Below are positions 1 through 10,200 of a DNA stretch of 64,000 nt, piece by piece. Numbering within the stretch: position 1 is the stretch's first letter; each line of letters opens with the position of its first letter. The notes beneath the pieces were generated by a model. That model did not search any database. It saw only the letters and a program-made list of their open reading frames with translations, and was not told the DNA's origin. This stretch comes from Castellaniella sp040276085. GTDB taxonomy: Bacteria > Pseudomonadota > Gammaproteobacteria > Burkholderiales > Burkholderiaceae_B. The stretch spans positions 248,001 to 312,000 of the forward strand of contig NZ_JBELOK010000003.1 of the NCBI RefSeq assembly GCF_040276085.1. The letters run 5' to 3'. The position numbers and the translations under genes were made by a program.

Positions 1-299
1 GGTTTAGCGCCTTGCGGGCCAGCCGCGAGCGCCCCACCACCCCCATCCTGGCCCTGACACCCGAGCAGCGCACCGCCCGGCGTCTGGCCCTCGTCTGGGG
101 CGTGCGGCCGGTGCATTTTCCCGAACAACTGCAAGAATCCAGCGAGATAATTGCTTGCGCCACCCAGGCAGCCTGCACCGCCGGCCTGGCACAACCTGGC
201 GATACCCTGATTGTGATTGCCGGTTTGCCGTTTGGCCGCAGCGGCAGCACCAATTTGCTGCATATTTCGCAGGTGCCTGAAACGCAAAAGGCCTGCTGA
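1..299 (+). CDS. pyk: Pyruvate kinase, C-terminal fragment (cut by window edge)
   Basis: Open from the first bases of the window to a TGA at 297-299, so only about the last 98 residues are present. The reading FSALRASRERPTTPILALTP followed later by GDTLIVIAGLPFGRSGSTNLLHI matches the C-terminal allosteric domain of pyruvate kinase: an arginine-rich turn before PILALT, and the late GxPxGxxGxTN segment. The enzyme converts phosphoenolpyruvate and ADP to pyruvate and ATP. The catalytic barrel lies outside the window. The next gene converges on it with a gap of only 23 bp. Confidence 0.85.
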   Translation, partial: FSALRASRERPTTPILALTPEQRTARRLALVWGVRPVHFPEQLQESSEIIACATQAACTAGLAQPGDTLIVIAGLPFGRSGSTNLLHISQVPETQKAC

Positions 300-322
300 T
301 TGCAGGCTAAAGCCCAATAACA

Positions 323-1516
323 TCAGGGGCCGACAACCCCACGGTCACGTAGCGTGGCGATCCGCTCGTCATCCATGCCAAATGCGTGCAGCACTTCGTC
401 GGTGTGCTGGCCCAACAAGGGGCTGGGACGCCGGATTTGCTGCGGTGTGGCTGAAAATTTGCTGGCAAAGCCCAGCGTTTTAACCAGCCCCACCGTAGGA
501 TGATCAAACTGCTGGACCATCCCGCGAGCGACATAATGCGGATCGGCCAGCATCTCTGAAAAGCGGTTGATGGGGCCGGCCGGCACACCAGCCGCATCGC
601 AGCGCTGAATCCAGAAGGCAGTGTCCTCTTTGGCCAGCTCGGCTTCAATGAGCGGCTCAAGCACCTCAATGTGGGCCTTGCGATCTGAGTTGGTGAGGAA
701 TCGTGGATCCTGAATCCACTCAGGCCTGGTAACGACATCCTCGCAAAAGCGCTCCCAGGTGCGCTGGTTGGCACACCCCAGCACCAGATAGCCGTTGCGC
801 GTGGCCAGTGACTGATACGGCGCAGACACCCGATGACGCCAGCCATCGGCGTGGGGCTCTCGCCCCTCGGCAAAATAGGCGGCTGCCTCCCAGGTAAACC
901 AGGGGATGCCACACTCGCTGATCGCGACATCCACATGCTGGCCTTCGCCGGTTTTTTGCCGATGAATATACGCAGCCAGAATGGAATACAGGGCGGTAAT
1001 GCCCGCACCGATGTCATAGACAGCCACGCCGGTTTTCAGGGGCCTGCCTCCTGGCTCGCCTGTCATCGACATCAGGCCCGTGGCACCTTGGGCGACCAAA
1101 TCAAACCCACCCTTGTTGCGATAGGGGCCGCTTTGGCCATAGCCTGAAATAGAGCAATAAATAAGGCCGGGATTAATTTTGCGTAGTGTCTCGTAATCCA
1201 CCGCCAAGGATTGTGTCACCCCGGGCCGGTAGTTCTCGACCACGATATCGCTTTGGCGTGCCATGTCGTAGAAAACCTCGCGCACGGCTTCGTCCTTGAG
1301 GTTGAGTGCCACGCTGCGCTTATTGCGATTGATCTGCATGAAGCAAGTGGATTCGCCCTCGACAAACGGCCCCATCTGGCGGGAGTCATCCCCCCCTTTG
1401 ATTTTCTCGATCTTGATGACATCGGCGCCCATATCGGCCAGCACCATGGTGCAATAGGGCCCCGCCATAATCTGTGACATATCCAGTACCTGGACACCTT
1501 CTAGCGGCAAAGACAT
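323..1516 (-). CDS. CaiB/BaiF family (class III) CoA-transferase
   Basis: 397 residues, the usual length of the family. The N-terminus (LDMSQIMAGPYCTMVLADMGADVIKIE) is the standard family III opening, and the expected nucleophilic aspartate is in VYDIGAG (D168). These enzymes move CoA between carboxylic acids through an aspartyl-CoA anhydride; the substrate cannot be read from sequence. ATG start preceded by AAGGAAA at good spacing. It lies 15 bp downstream of a crotonase-family gene, in a minus-strand run that also holds a TRAP transporter and an aminotransferase. This suggests that an imported organic acid is activated by CoA transfer and then processed. Family assignment is firm, substrate unknown. 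Confidence 0.9.
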   Translation of the reverse strand: MSLPLEGVQVLDMSQIMAGPYCTMVLADMGADVIKIEKIKGGDDSRQMGPFVEGESTCFMQINRNKRSVALNLKDEAVREVFYDMARQSDIVVENYRPGVTQSLAVDYETLRKINPGLIYCSISGYGQSGPYRNKGGFDLVAQGATGLMSMTGEPGGRPLKTGVAVYDIGAGITALYSILAAYIHRQKTGEGQHVDVAISECGIPWFTWEAAAYFAEGREPHADGWRHRVSAPYQSLATRNGYLVLGCANQRTWERFCEDVVTRPEWIQDPRFLTNSDRKAHIEVLEPLIEAELAKEDTAFWIQRCDAAGVPAGPINRFSEMLADPHYVARGMVQQFDHPTVGLVKTLGFASKFSATPQQIRRPSPLLGQHTDEVLHAFGMDDERIATLRDRGVVGP

Positions 1517-1531
1517 CGCGGTTTCCTTTCT

Positions 1532-2314
1532 TTATCGGCCATGCCATACCGGCCGGCGTTTCTGTAAAAATGCCTCGACGGCATCGTGAAAATCCTCGCT
1601 GCCATAGCACAGACGGATCAGGTCCTCGGCGGCCTCTGGGCTGGCCCGACGCACCATCTGGGTACGTCTGATGGCGGTTTTCATGGCCGTTAGCGTGAGT
1701 GGCGCCAGGCCCTGAATCTCGGTGATGACATCCTCTATTTTTTGCACCATCTCGGATGTCTCATATATGGCATTAACCACACCGGCAGCCAGCGCCTCCT
1801 GAGCTGTGATCATGCGTCCCAGCATCAGGAGCTCTTTGGCACGGGCGACCCCCACAAAATCCAGCAAAAGCGCCACATTGGCCATCGAAAGACAATTGCC
1901 CAATGTGCGGGCGATAGGCACACCCAGACGCAGCGCAGGATCTGCATAGCGAAAGTCGCACGCCAAGGCAATAGGCACACCACCGCCGGCACATATCCCG
2001 TGCAACACGGCGATGGTGGTGCACTTAAGGCGCTCCAGGCGCCCCACCACCCGGTCAATTCGCGTTTCGTAGGCAATGGCGTCGTCGCCACTTTTGAAAT
2101 GCTGAAACTGTGCAATATCGGTACCCGCCACGAAAGCTTTGTCGCCAGCCCCACGCAACACAACGACCCGTACGCCGGGATCAGCATCAAGCTCATCACA
2201 GATAGCTTCCAGCCCCTCGTACATAGCAAACGTCATGGCATTGTGGTGATGCGGACGGTTGAAGCAAATATCTGCCCGTGTACCGGATTTTTTGAAAACA
2301 AGATCGTTAGTCAT
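1532..2314 (-). CDS. Enoyl-CoA hydratase/isomerase (crotonase) family protein
   Basis: 260 residues, typical crotonase length. The oxyanion-hole segments are visible: AFVAGTDIAQF near residues 60-70 and GICAGGGVPIALACDFRYA near 107-123. The position that carries the first catalytic glutamate in classical hydratases (QPE in the mitochondrial enzyme) reads GVPIA here, while a later glutamate (AKELLML) is present. That may indicate an isomerase, lyase or hydrolase branch and not a standard hydratase; this is an inference from manual alignment. It starts 18 bp after the stop of the TRAP large permease, with an AGGTG ribosome site, and is followed directly by the CoA-transferase. Confidence 0.88.
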   Translation of the reverse strand: MTNDLVFKKSGTRADICFNRPHHHNAMTFAMYEGLEAICDELDADPGVRVVVLRGAGDKAFVAGTDIAQFQHFKSGDDAIAYETRIDRVVGRLERLKCTTIAVLHGICAGGGVPIALACDFRYADPALRLGVPIARTLGNCLSMANVALLLDFVGVARAKELLMLGRMITAQEALAAGVVNAIYETSEMVQKIEDVITEIQGLAPLTLTAMKTAIRRTQMVRRASPEAAEDLIRLCYGSEDFHDAVEAFLQKRRPVWHGR

Positions 2315-2332
2315 CTGAGCACCTGTGGGCCA

Positions 2333-3619
2333 TTAGCCGCCATACACCAACCGCACCAGCGACAGCGAAATATCCGGCAAATAGGTGTTGATCATCAACA
2401 CGACCAGCAGCACACCGATGAAGCCCAGATTGGCACGGGTGGTGCGCCAGACATCGGATTTTGCAATTGAGCACGCAGTGATCAGCACACTGGCAACCGG
2501 CGGGGTTTGCTGACCAATCGCCAGGTTGATGGTGACGATCAGGCCAAAGTGCACCGGATCGATTCCTACCGAGTGCACCAGCGGCATCACGATTGGAACG
2601 ACCAGAATGATGGCTGCAGCCGAATGCAGGAACATCCCCAGCACCAGGAAGAACACGTTCATGATCATCAAAATGACGTATTTGTTGGAGCTGAAGCTTT
2701 CGATGCTGGCGGCAAGCTCCTGGGGCAGGCGCGCCTGGGTAAGGTACGAGCCTACCAGTGCCGAGGCGGCCACCAGCAACATCACAACGGCAGTCTGGAT
2801 CCCGCTTTGCACGCAGGCGTCGTAGAGCTTTTTAAAGCTAAGCTCGCGATAAATAATGCCGGCAATGATCAGTGCCACCAGTACGGCCAACCCGGCACCC
2901 TCGGTTGCCGTCACAAACCCGCCAAAGATCCCTCCCAGGATAATCACCGGGATGGTAAGCGCCCAAAAGGCTTCTTTAAAAGCCTTGCCCAGCACCGATG
3001 CCTTGAATCGCGCCTCAACCGGAAAATTGTTTTTGCGTGCCAGGTAGTACGACATCGCAGCCAGGCCCAATGCCCCCAGAAGACCTGGCAACACCCCGGC
3101 AATGAACATCTTGACGATGGATTCTTGAGCCATCACCGCATACAAAATCATCGGAATCGACGGCGGCAAAATAATGGCCAGACTGGCCGCAGAAGACGAA
3201 ATCGCTGCGGCGAATTCTTTGGAGTAGCCTTTTTTTTCCATCGCCGGGATGAGGACACTGCCCAGTGCCGCCACACCGGCCACGGCTGAGCCCGAGATCT
3301 CGGCAAAAAATGCCGAAGCGCCAATAGTGACCAACGCCAGACCGCCGCGGATGAAACCGAGCAATGCCGTGGTCAGGTCGATGAGGCGACGCGCCAGGCT
3401 TGAGCTGTTCATGATGGCGCCGGCAAAGATAAACAGCGGGATGGCCAGCAACGAAAAATTGGTGGAACCATCAAAAAGCACCAGCGGCACCTCTGGCAGC
3501 GCATTGGCACCGTAACTGAGATACGTGCCCGCGGCACCCACAATTGCCAGTGCCACTGCAATCGGGATATTGATGACAATCAGGGCCAACAGACCCAACA
3601 ACATGAGGGTAATAGCCAT
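2333..3619 (-). CDS. dctM: TRAP transporter large permease (DctM family)
   Basis: 428 residues, almost entirely hydrophobic, with about a dozen membrane segments. Hallmarks of DctM are FDGSTNFSLLAIPLFIFAGAIM near residue 50 and the SGSAVAGVAALGSVLIPAM region near 110. It forms the sodium-coupled membrane channel of a tripartite periplasmic transporter together with the small permease and the periplasmic binding protein encoded just upstream on the same strand. The gap to the small permease is about 55 bp. The ligand is unknown; co-transcription with CoA-transferase and crotonase genes suggests an organic acid. Confidence 0.92.
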   Translation of the reverse strand: MAITLMLLGLLALIVINIPIAVALAIVGAAGTYLSYGANALPEVPLVLFDGSTNFSLLAIPLFIFAGAIMNSSSLARRLIDLTTALLGFIRGGLALVTIGASAFFAEISGSAVAGVAALGSVLIPAMEKKGYSKEFAAAISSSAASLAIILPPSIPMILYAVMAQESIVKMFIAGVLPGLLGALGLAAMSYYLARKNNFPVEARFKASVLGKAFKEAFWALTIPVIILGGIFGGFVTATEGAGLAVLVALIIAGIIYRELSFKKLYDACVQSGIQTAVVMLLVAASALVGSYLTQARLPQELAASIESFSSNKYVILMIMNVFFLVLGMFLHSAAAIILVVPIVMPLVHSVGIDPVHFGLIVTINLAIGQQTPPVASVLITACSIAKSDVWRTTRANLGFIGVLLVVLMINTYLPDISLSLVRLVYGG

Positions 3620-3674
3620 GGATAACCTCGGCGGATAGGAGAGACCGGTAGCTAGAGATCAGTACGGGGAAAGA

Positions 3675-4196
3675 TCAGAAAATGTCATCTTCGGCATCGC
3701 TTTCGGCCGAGGAATTACCAGCAGCCGTTGTTTTCAGAAGCTCGGGCAAACGCAGGATTTCGGCCAGAATAAACAGGGCCGCACCCACCGGCACCGCAGA
3801 TTGCGTGAGCTGTTGAGAAATCGCCGGCAAGCTGACCAGATTGCTGCCCGCCAGGATCTCGACCACATACATACCCATCCAACCCAGCAGGACAAAAAAT
3901 GCAATGGTGCAGATTTCCGAGAGCACGGTGACGACCAGGCGCCACTTAAGCGGGATAATTGCCAGGATGCTGGGGCTGGCAATGTGCGCACCTCGTCCGG
4001 CGGCCAATGCGCTGCCATAAAACGTCAGCCAGGCCAATCCAATACCCGCAAGCTCGTCCGTCCAGGACAAAGGCATACCCATCAAACGCGTGGTAAACCC
4101 CAAAATGACAATAAACGACAATGCCAGCACCAGAATCATCACGATCGCCGCCAGGATACGATCCAGGGCATACCGCAGAGAATCAACTGTATTCAT
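3675..4196 (-). CDS. dctQ: TRAP transporter small permease (DctQ family)
   Basis: About 173 residues from the preferred ATG at 4196 (MNTVDSLRYALDRILA), which has GAGAC just upstream; a longer frame to 4259 adds an arginine/proline-rich leader with no sign of function. Four hydrophobic segments and the WTDELAGIGLAWLTFYGSALAAGRGAHI block near residues 45-72 are characteristic of DctQ. It pairs with the large permease encoded next and lies downstream of the binding-protein gene (66 bp gap), giving the common P-Q-M order. The C-terminus is acidic and cytoplasmic. Confidence 0.88.
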   Translation of the reverse strand: MNTVDSLRYALDRILAAIVMILVLALSFIVILGFTTRLMGMPLSWTDELAGIGLAWLTFYGSALAAGRGAHIASPSILAIIPLKWRLVVTVLSEICTIAFFVLLGWMGMYVVEILAGSNLVSLPAISQQLTQSAVPVGAALFILAEILRLPELLKTTAAGNSSAESDAEDDIF

Positions 4197-4262
4197 AAGA
4201 GTCTCATTTGGAAGCAGCAGTTGGCGGGCCCGGCCACCAGGCGGCTGGGCCCGTGCCACGGT

Positions 4263-5258
4263 TTATTGTTTCAGCGACTCGATGACTTCAATCATCTTCT
4301 TGCCATCAGGGACTGTTTTCTCAAACTCGTCATAGATAGGCTTGGATGCCTTCTCGAAAGCAGCCTGGTCGATGGTGTTGACTTCCATGCCTTTCTCTTT
4401 GAGCTTGCCGAGCAAGTCTTCGTCCATCTTGGCACCGTACTCGAGCGCCACTGGCTGCATCTCAAGCCCGACTTCCCGGATGGTCTTGCGGACATCTTCG
4501 GGCAGACGTTTCCAGCTGGCACCTGAGACCAAAGACACCGGGGTGTATACGTGGTGCGAGAGGGTGAGATACTTTTGCACCTCGTAGAAGTGCGCCGGAT
4601 AGATTTGTGCCAAGGGGTTCTCCTGGCCGTCTACAGCACCCGTTTGCAACGCTACAAAGGTTTCCGAATACGGCAGCGGTGTGGGGCTGGCACCGTAAGA
4701 CTTGAACATCTTCACGCGCCACTCGCCGCTGGGGGTACGCAACTTGATCCCCTTGAGGTCTTCGGGGGTGCGGATGGGACGAACGTTGTTGGTGATGTTG
4801 CGAAAGCCGTTTTCCCACAAGGCCAGCAACACATAGCCGTTTTTCTTGGCGGCTTCGGTCATCTTGCCCACGATGTACTCGTTGTGCTGCACCTTGGCCA
4901 TATGCGCATGATCCTTGATCAGGAACGGCATCTCGAACAAGGCAAATACGGGATCGACGGAGCTCATGACGGTAGACGGCAACGCCATGTCGATGGTGCC
5001 CAGCTTCAATTTGCGCAACATCTCGGTGTCGTTGCCCAACTGGCTGGAGCCATAGGTTTCTACCTTGGCCTTGTCGCCCAACTTGGCATTTACCCGCTTG
5101 GCAAACTCGTTGGCAGTGGCTTCCATCAACGAGCCTGGCTCGCCCACGTGGCCCAGACGGATGGTGGTGGTGGCCGCCTGTGCGGTGGACATCGCAGCAA
5201 ACGCAAATACGCCGGCGGCGGCCATCAAACGAACTAATTTTTTGGTCTGTCTAATCAT
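4263..5258 (-). CDS. dctP: TRAP transporter periplasmic substrate-binding protein (DctP family)
   Basis: 331 residues from the ATG at 5258, preceded by AGGGTGAA; an upstream in-frame start at 5309 has no ribosome site. A signal peptide is clear (MIRQTKKLVRLMAAAGVFAF then a hydrophobic stretch to AQA, cleavage near residue 29). The ligand-carboxylate arginine of the DctP fold lies in GIKLRTP, and the hinge segment reads ALQTGAVDGQENP. It captures the solute in the periplasm for the QM permease encoded downstream. The roughly 200 bp between this gene and the preceding aminotransferase should hold the promoter. Confidence 0.9.
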   Translation of the reverse strand: MIRQTKKLVRLMAAAGVFAFAAMSTAQAATTTIRLGHVGEPGSLMEATANEFAKRVNAKLGDKAKVETYGSSQLGNDTEMLRKLKLGTIDMALPSTVMSSVDPVFALFEMPFLIKDHAHMAKVQHNEYIVGKMTEAAKKNGYVLLALWENGFRNITNNVRPIRTPEDLKGIKLRTPSGEWRVKMFKSYGASPTPLPYSETFVALQTGAVDGQENPLAQIYPAHFYEVQKYLTLSHHVYTPVSLVSGASWKRLPEDVRKTIREVGLEMQPVALEYGAKMDEDLLGKLKEKGMEVNTIDQAAFEKASKPIYDEFEKTVPDGKKMIEVIESLKQ

Positions 5259-5458
5259 TGCTTCACCCTGAATTTGTAAGCCGCTGGCGGTGTCCGGCAT
5301 GCAATGCACCCGTAAATGGCCACCGTATCGGCTGTTGGGTTGTCTCCATAAAGCCTCCTGTGCTGCTTATTGAGTGTGCGGTTCCTCCTGTAGGACAAGC
5401 CGCAACCCGATCACAGGGCTGCGACGACTGTTTGCTCATATCCTTGGCCAGTCGTGCG

Positions 5459-6655
5459 CTAGCGCGACCGCACCTCGGCCTTTTCGGTGAGATAGCTCAT
5501 GGCTGCCCGAGTGCCACCCGGTTGATGCGGCACCCCTGCCAAAGCCAGCCCCATCTCGACGCCTGCGAGCGTCCCGCAGACCGTGAGATCGTTTAGATCG
5601 CCCAGATGACCGATCCGGAATACTTTGTCTTTTACTTTGCTGAGCCCCTGGCCAAGTGACATATTGAAGTGATCGAGCACAATCGTGCGAAACGCATCGG
5701 CGCTGTGCCCCTCGGGCATCATCACGGCGGTAAGCGAGGGGCTGTAACGATCGGGGTCGGCACAGAGGATTTCCAGGCCCCAGGCCCGAACAGCACGGCG
5801 CGTAGCCTCGGCGTGACGCTTATGGCGCTGGAATACGGTATCGAGCCCTTCGTCAAAGAGCATCTCCAGGGCCTCGTGCAGGCCATACAGCAAATTGGTG
5901 GCCGGCGTGTACGGAAAATAGCCGGTGGGGTTGATGGCAATCATGGCATGCCAATCCCAGTAAGAGCGGCGCAGATCACTTTTTTGGCTGGCGGCCAGTG
6001 CTTTTTCGCTGACGGCATTGAATGACAGCCCCGGAGGCAACATCATGCCTTTTTGAGAACCGGCGACCGTAACATCCACCCCCCACTCATCATGCCGATA
6101 ATCAATCGAGCCCAGTGACGAAATGGTATCGACCATCAGCAAGGCGGGATGACTGGCACGGTTGATGGCCTTGCGAACAGCGGGGATATCGCTGGTAACC
6201 CCCGTAGCGGTTTCATTGTGCACAATGCACACGGCCTTGATCTCGTGGGCGGTGTCGGCGCGCAAGCGCGCTTCGATAACATCTGGGTCTGCCGCGCGCC
6301 GCCAGTCTCCAGGCAGAAATTCAACCCGCAAGCCCAGGCTGACCGCCATTTTTTTCCAGAGCGTGGCAAAGTGCCCGGTTTCTGCCATCAACACCAAATT
6401 GTTGGCCGACAATGCATTGACCAGTGCGGCCTCCCAGGCCCCAGTGCCCGAAGCGGGATAAATGATGACGGGGCTTTCTGTCCTGAAGAGCTTTTTCAAG
6501 CCGGACAGCACAGATTTCCCGAGTTCGCCGAACTCGGGCCCCCGGTGATCGATGGTGCCATGGTCGATGGCGCGCAGAACCCGATCGGGCACATTGGTAG
6601 GCCCGGGAATCTGCAGAAAATGACGACCAGAAGGATGTGCACTGAGCCGTAACAT
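5459..6655 (-). CDS. Class V PLP aminotransferase, serine-glyoxylate/alanine-glyoxylate type
   Basis: 398 residues. The N-terminal LQIPGPTNVPDRVL and the PLP-lysine motif TVAGSQKGMMLPPGL are diagnostic of the serine-glyoxylate (SgaA) and alanine-glyoxylate transaminase group. The expected reaction moves the amino group of serine or alanine to glyoxylate, giving glycine. The nearby malate synthase G and 2-hydroxyacid dehydrogenase genes make a role in glyoxylate or C2 metabolism plausible. It sits upstream of the first TRAP operon on the same strand. The ATG at 6655 is preceded by GAGGG at long spacing. Exact substrate pair not determined. Confidence 0.85.
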   Translation of the reverse strand: MLRLSAHPSGRHFLQIPGPTNVPDRVLRAIDHGTIDHRGPEFGELGKSVLSGLKKLFRTESPVIIYPASGTGAWEAALVNALSANNLVLMAETGHFATLWKKMAVSLGLRVEFLPGDWRRAADPDVIEARLRADTAHEIKAVCIVHNETATGVTSDIPAVRKAINRASHPALLMVDTISSLGSIDYRHDEWGVDVTVAGSQKGMMLPPGLSFNAVSEKALAASQKSDLRRSYWDWHAMIAINPTGYFPYTPATNLLYGLHEALEMLFDEGLDTVFQRHKRHAEATRRAVRAWGLEILCADPDRYSPSLTAVMMPEGHSADAFRTIVLDHFNMSLGQGLSKVKDKVFRIGHLGDLNDLTVCGTLAGVEMGLALAGVPHQPGGTRAAMSYLTEKAEVRSR

Positions 6656-6797
6656 ATCGGGATTGCCCTCTAGGTAAGATCAACGTTTCGTATGCCGAAG
6701 AGATGAAGCACCTCTTTGGCGGCCTTAAAACCAGGCTTGGCAGGATATGCCGTACCCCACGGTTGCGGATCTCGCCAGGCGGGATCCATACAAATGC

Positions 6798-7205
6798 TTA
6801 TGGGCTCAACAGTGCGGCAATGCCCGCCTTGCCGATTTCAACGTCTTGCACCGACTTGACGCCCGAGACTCCCACTGCACCAACGACCTGCCCATCTACA
6901 AGAACAGGCACACCACCCTCCAGCATGGCATCCATGGGGACAGACAGATAGGCGGTTCGGCCTTCGTTGATGGACGTTTCGTAGGCAGAGGATTCGCGGC
7001 GCCCCATGGCCGATGCGCGGGCCTTGCCCGGTGAAATGGTGGCCGTGATGGGGGCCGCACCATCCAGGCGCAGCAAGCCCAGAAGATGGCCACCGTCGTC
7101 CACCACCGAAATGGTGACCGCCCATTGGTGCTCGCGGGCGTATCTGGCGGCACCCTGCAAAATCGTTTGGACATCTATGTCCGTGAGAACAGGCTTGGTG
7201 TTCAT
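6798..7205 (-). CDS. GlcG/HbpS family protein (DUF336)
   Basis: 135 residues. The pattern AREHQWAVTISVVDDGGHLLGLLRLDGA near residues 20-48 and the glycine-rich GGVPVLVDGQVVGAVGVSG near 100-118 identify the HbpS/GlcG fold. Members bind haem or corrinoid-like ligands or act as small accessory proteins; glcG is a classical companion of glycolate oxidase genes. Here the gene lies 23 bp downstream of a large GlcD/GlcF-like fusion on the same strand, which fits that association. Its precise function is unknown. Confidence 0.85.
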   Translation of the reverse strand: MNTKPVLTDIDVQTILQGAARYAREHQWAVTISVVDDGGHLLGLLRLDGAAPITATISPGKARASAMGRRESSAYETSINEGRTAYLSVPMDAMLEGGVPVLVDGQVVGAVGVSGVKSVQDVEIGKAGIAALLSP

Positions 7206-7228
7206 GGTGAGGCTCCAAAAAACAAGGC

Positions 7229-10200
7229 TTACGCCAGGGCGCGTTCCAGCACCCGGGCAACGTGTTCTGCCTGGCGCTGTGCACCATCAACAATCTGGTG
7301 GCGGCAGCTAGTGCCATCAGCAACAATCAGATCGTCGGGCCCGGCACTGCGCACAGCGGGTAACAAAGAAAGCTCGGCCATCTTCATGGAAATATCAAAG
7401 TGGCTGGCTTCGTAACCGAAAGCGCCCGCCATCCCGCAACAGCTGGACTCAATCAACTGCACCTGAAGCCCGGGCACCAGGCCCAGCACCTGTTGCACTG
7501 GCCTGACGGCGTCAAAGGCCTTTTGATGACAGTGTCCATGCAGCAATGCGCGCGTTTGCGGCAGCGCCTTCAGTGGCAGATTCAGGCGCCCAGCCTGGTG
7601 CTCTTTGGCAAGAAACTCTTCGAAAAGGAACGATTGTTTGGCCAGCGCCTGCGCGTCTTCTCCCAGCCCCATCACCAAGAATTCGTCACGCAGCGACAGC
7701 AGGCACGAGGGCTCGAGCCCCACCACCGGCACACCGCGCGCCACAAAAGGCTGCAAGGCAGACACCACACGGCTGGCTTCTTTTTTGGCCTCGTCGAGCA
7801 AGCCTGCCGACAGGTAGGTGCGCCCGCAACACAAGGGCCGATGACGCTCGGCGTCATGGCTGGCCGGGCGTGCCACATGCACCTTGTAGCCTGCTGCAGA
7901 CAGCACCGTCAGCGCTGCGTGTGCGTTCTCGGATTCGAGGTAGTTGTTAAAGGTGTCGGCAAACAGCACCACATCTGCGTCGTCGTGATGATCGGCAGGC
8001 GCTGAAGATAGAAAGGTATCGCGCCGCCACCTGGGCAGTGTGCGCCGCGCCGAAAACCCAAGGAGTTTTTCGGACAGCCACGCGGCACCCGGCACGGTAT
8101 CTCGTGCATTAAACAGCCACGGCATGCGTGCAGCCCAGCCCGCCCACTTGGGCATCGTGGCGATCAGGCGATCTTTGAGTGTCGTGCCATGTTGCTTTTG
8201 CCACTGATAGAGAAATTCTGTTTTCATCCGCGCCATATCGACGCCGGTGGGGCACTCACGTTTACAAGCCTTGCAGCCCACGCAAAGGTCCAGACTGCGT
8301 CGGACCTCTTCGGACACAAACGCATTGGGGCCCATTTGGCCCGATAAGGCCAGACGCAAGGTATTGGCACGCCCACGGGTAAGGTGCTGCTCGTCGCGGG
8401 TGACACGGTAGCTGGGGCACATGGCCCCCGCATCAAACTTGCGGCAGTGGCCATTGTTGTTGCACATCTCGATGGCTTTGCCAAAGCCCTTGGCTGGATC
8501 GCTGCCCGAGCCGGCGGGCCCAGAGGTTTGCTCGCGGGGGTTTTGAGTGACATTCCAGGCCCCCCAATCAAGACCAGGCTGAAATGGCAGTATCTGGTAT
8601 GACGGCTTGAAGCGAAACAGGGAGACGTCATCCATTTTGGGTGGATGAACGATCTTGCCCGGATTCATCAGGCCGGCAGGGTCGAACAGCGCCTTGATGT
8701 CTTCGAAAGCACGAGCCAGGCGCGGACCAAACTGCCAGGAGATCCACTCGCTGCGAACCAGACCGTCGCCGTGCTCGCCGGAGTAGGCCCCTTTGTATTC
8801 GCGCACGATAGCGCTGGCCTCTTCGGCAATAGCCCGCATTTTTTCGGCACCACCCGCCCGCATATCGAGAATCGGCCGTACATGCAGCGTACCCACTGAG
8901 GCATGGGCATACCAAGTACCGCTGGTGCCATGCTTGTGAAAAATTTCGGTGAGGCGACTGGTGTAATCGGCCAGGTGCTCTAGTGGTACAGCGCAGTCTT
9001 CGATGAAGGATACCGGCTTGCCATCGCCCCGCATGCTCATCATGATGTTCAGGCCCGCTTTGCGCACACCCCACAAGGCCTGCTGCTGATGGGCCTCGGG
9101 CAGGCGTACCACACAGCCCGGATGACCAAGATCACCCATCAGATCCGCCAATTGATCAAGTTTGTGCAACTGAGTATCACGCGACGGGCCGGCAAACTCG
9201 ACCAGCAGCAGGGCACTGGGCTCACCAATCAGGGCCTGACGGATAACCGGCGCAAAGGCGGGATTGCCCAGACCCAACGTGATCATGGTGTGGTCGACGA
9301 GCTCGACGGCGGTGGGCTCGAGGGTGACAATATGTTTGGCAGACTCCATCGCGGCACGCAACGACGGAAAATTAACCACCCCCAGCACCTTGTTGGCCGG
9401 CAACGGCGAGAGTTTCAGGGTGATTTGCCGGGTGATCCCCAACGTGCCCTCGCTGCCCACCAGCAAATGCGCCAGATTGACACTGTTATCCGGCGTATAC
9501 GGACGAACACTCTGCGGATTAAATATATCCAGGTTGTAGCCCCCAACCCGACGCAGCACCTTGGGCACCTGGCGCGCGATTTCTTCGTGCTCGCGAGTGG
9601 CGATATCGCGCAGCGACTGCACCAGTGCACCCAGGCGAGACGTGTCATCCAGCATCTGGGCCATTGCCTGAAAACAGCCTTCGGTGCCATCCGACAACAA
9701 GGCATCGATGGCCTGCACGTTGTGCACCATATTGCCGTAGGCGATTGACCGTGAGCCGCAGGAGTTATTGCCCGCCATACCCCCCAGCGTGCATTGGGCT
9801 GCCGTGCTGACATCCACCGGAAACCACACGCCATGTGGGCGCAAGGCGGCATTCAGTTGATCCAGCACGATGCCTGGCTCGACGGTAACCGTCATGGCAT
9901 CGAGGTTCAGATCAACAATCTGGTTCAGGTATTTGCTGTTGTCGAGGATCAGGGCATGACCCACGGTTTGCCCACACTGCGAGGTACCGGCCCCACGAGC
10001 AATGATGGGCGCCTTGAGTTCGCGGCAGATATCTACTGCAATACGGATGTCGTCGAAGGTTTTTGGCACCAAGACCCCGATGGGGTCTATCTGGTAGATA
10101 GAGGCATCTGTGGCATAACGCCCGCGATCACCGCTGCTGAACAGGATTTCACCCTGGACTTCGCGAGCCAGACGTTGCGACAGCGCATTGCGCTGTTGGC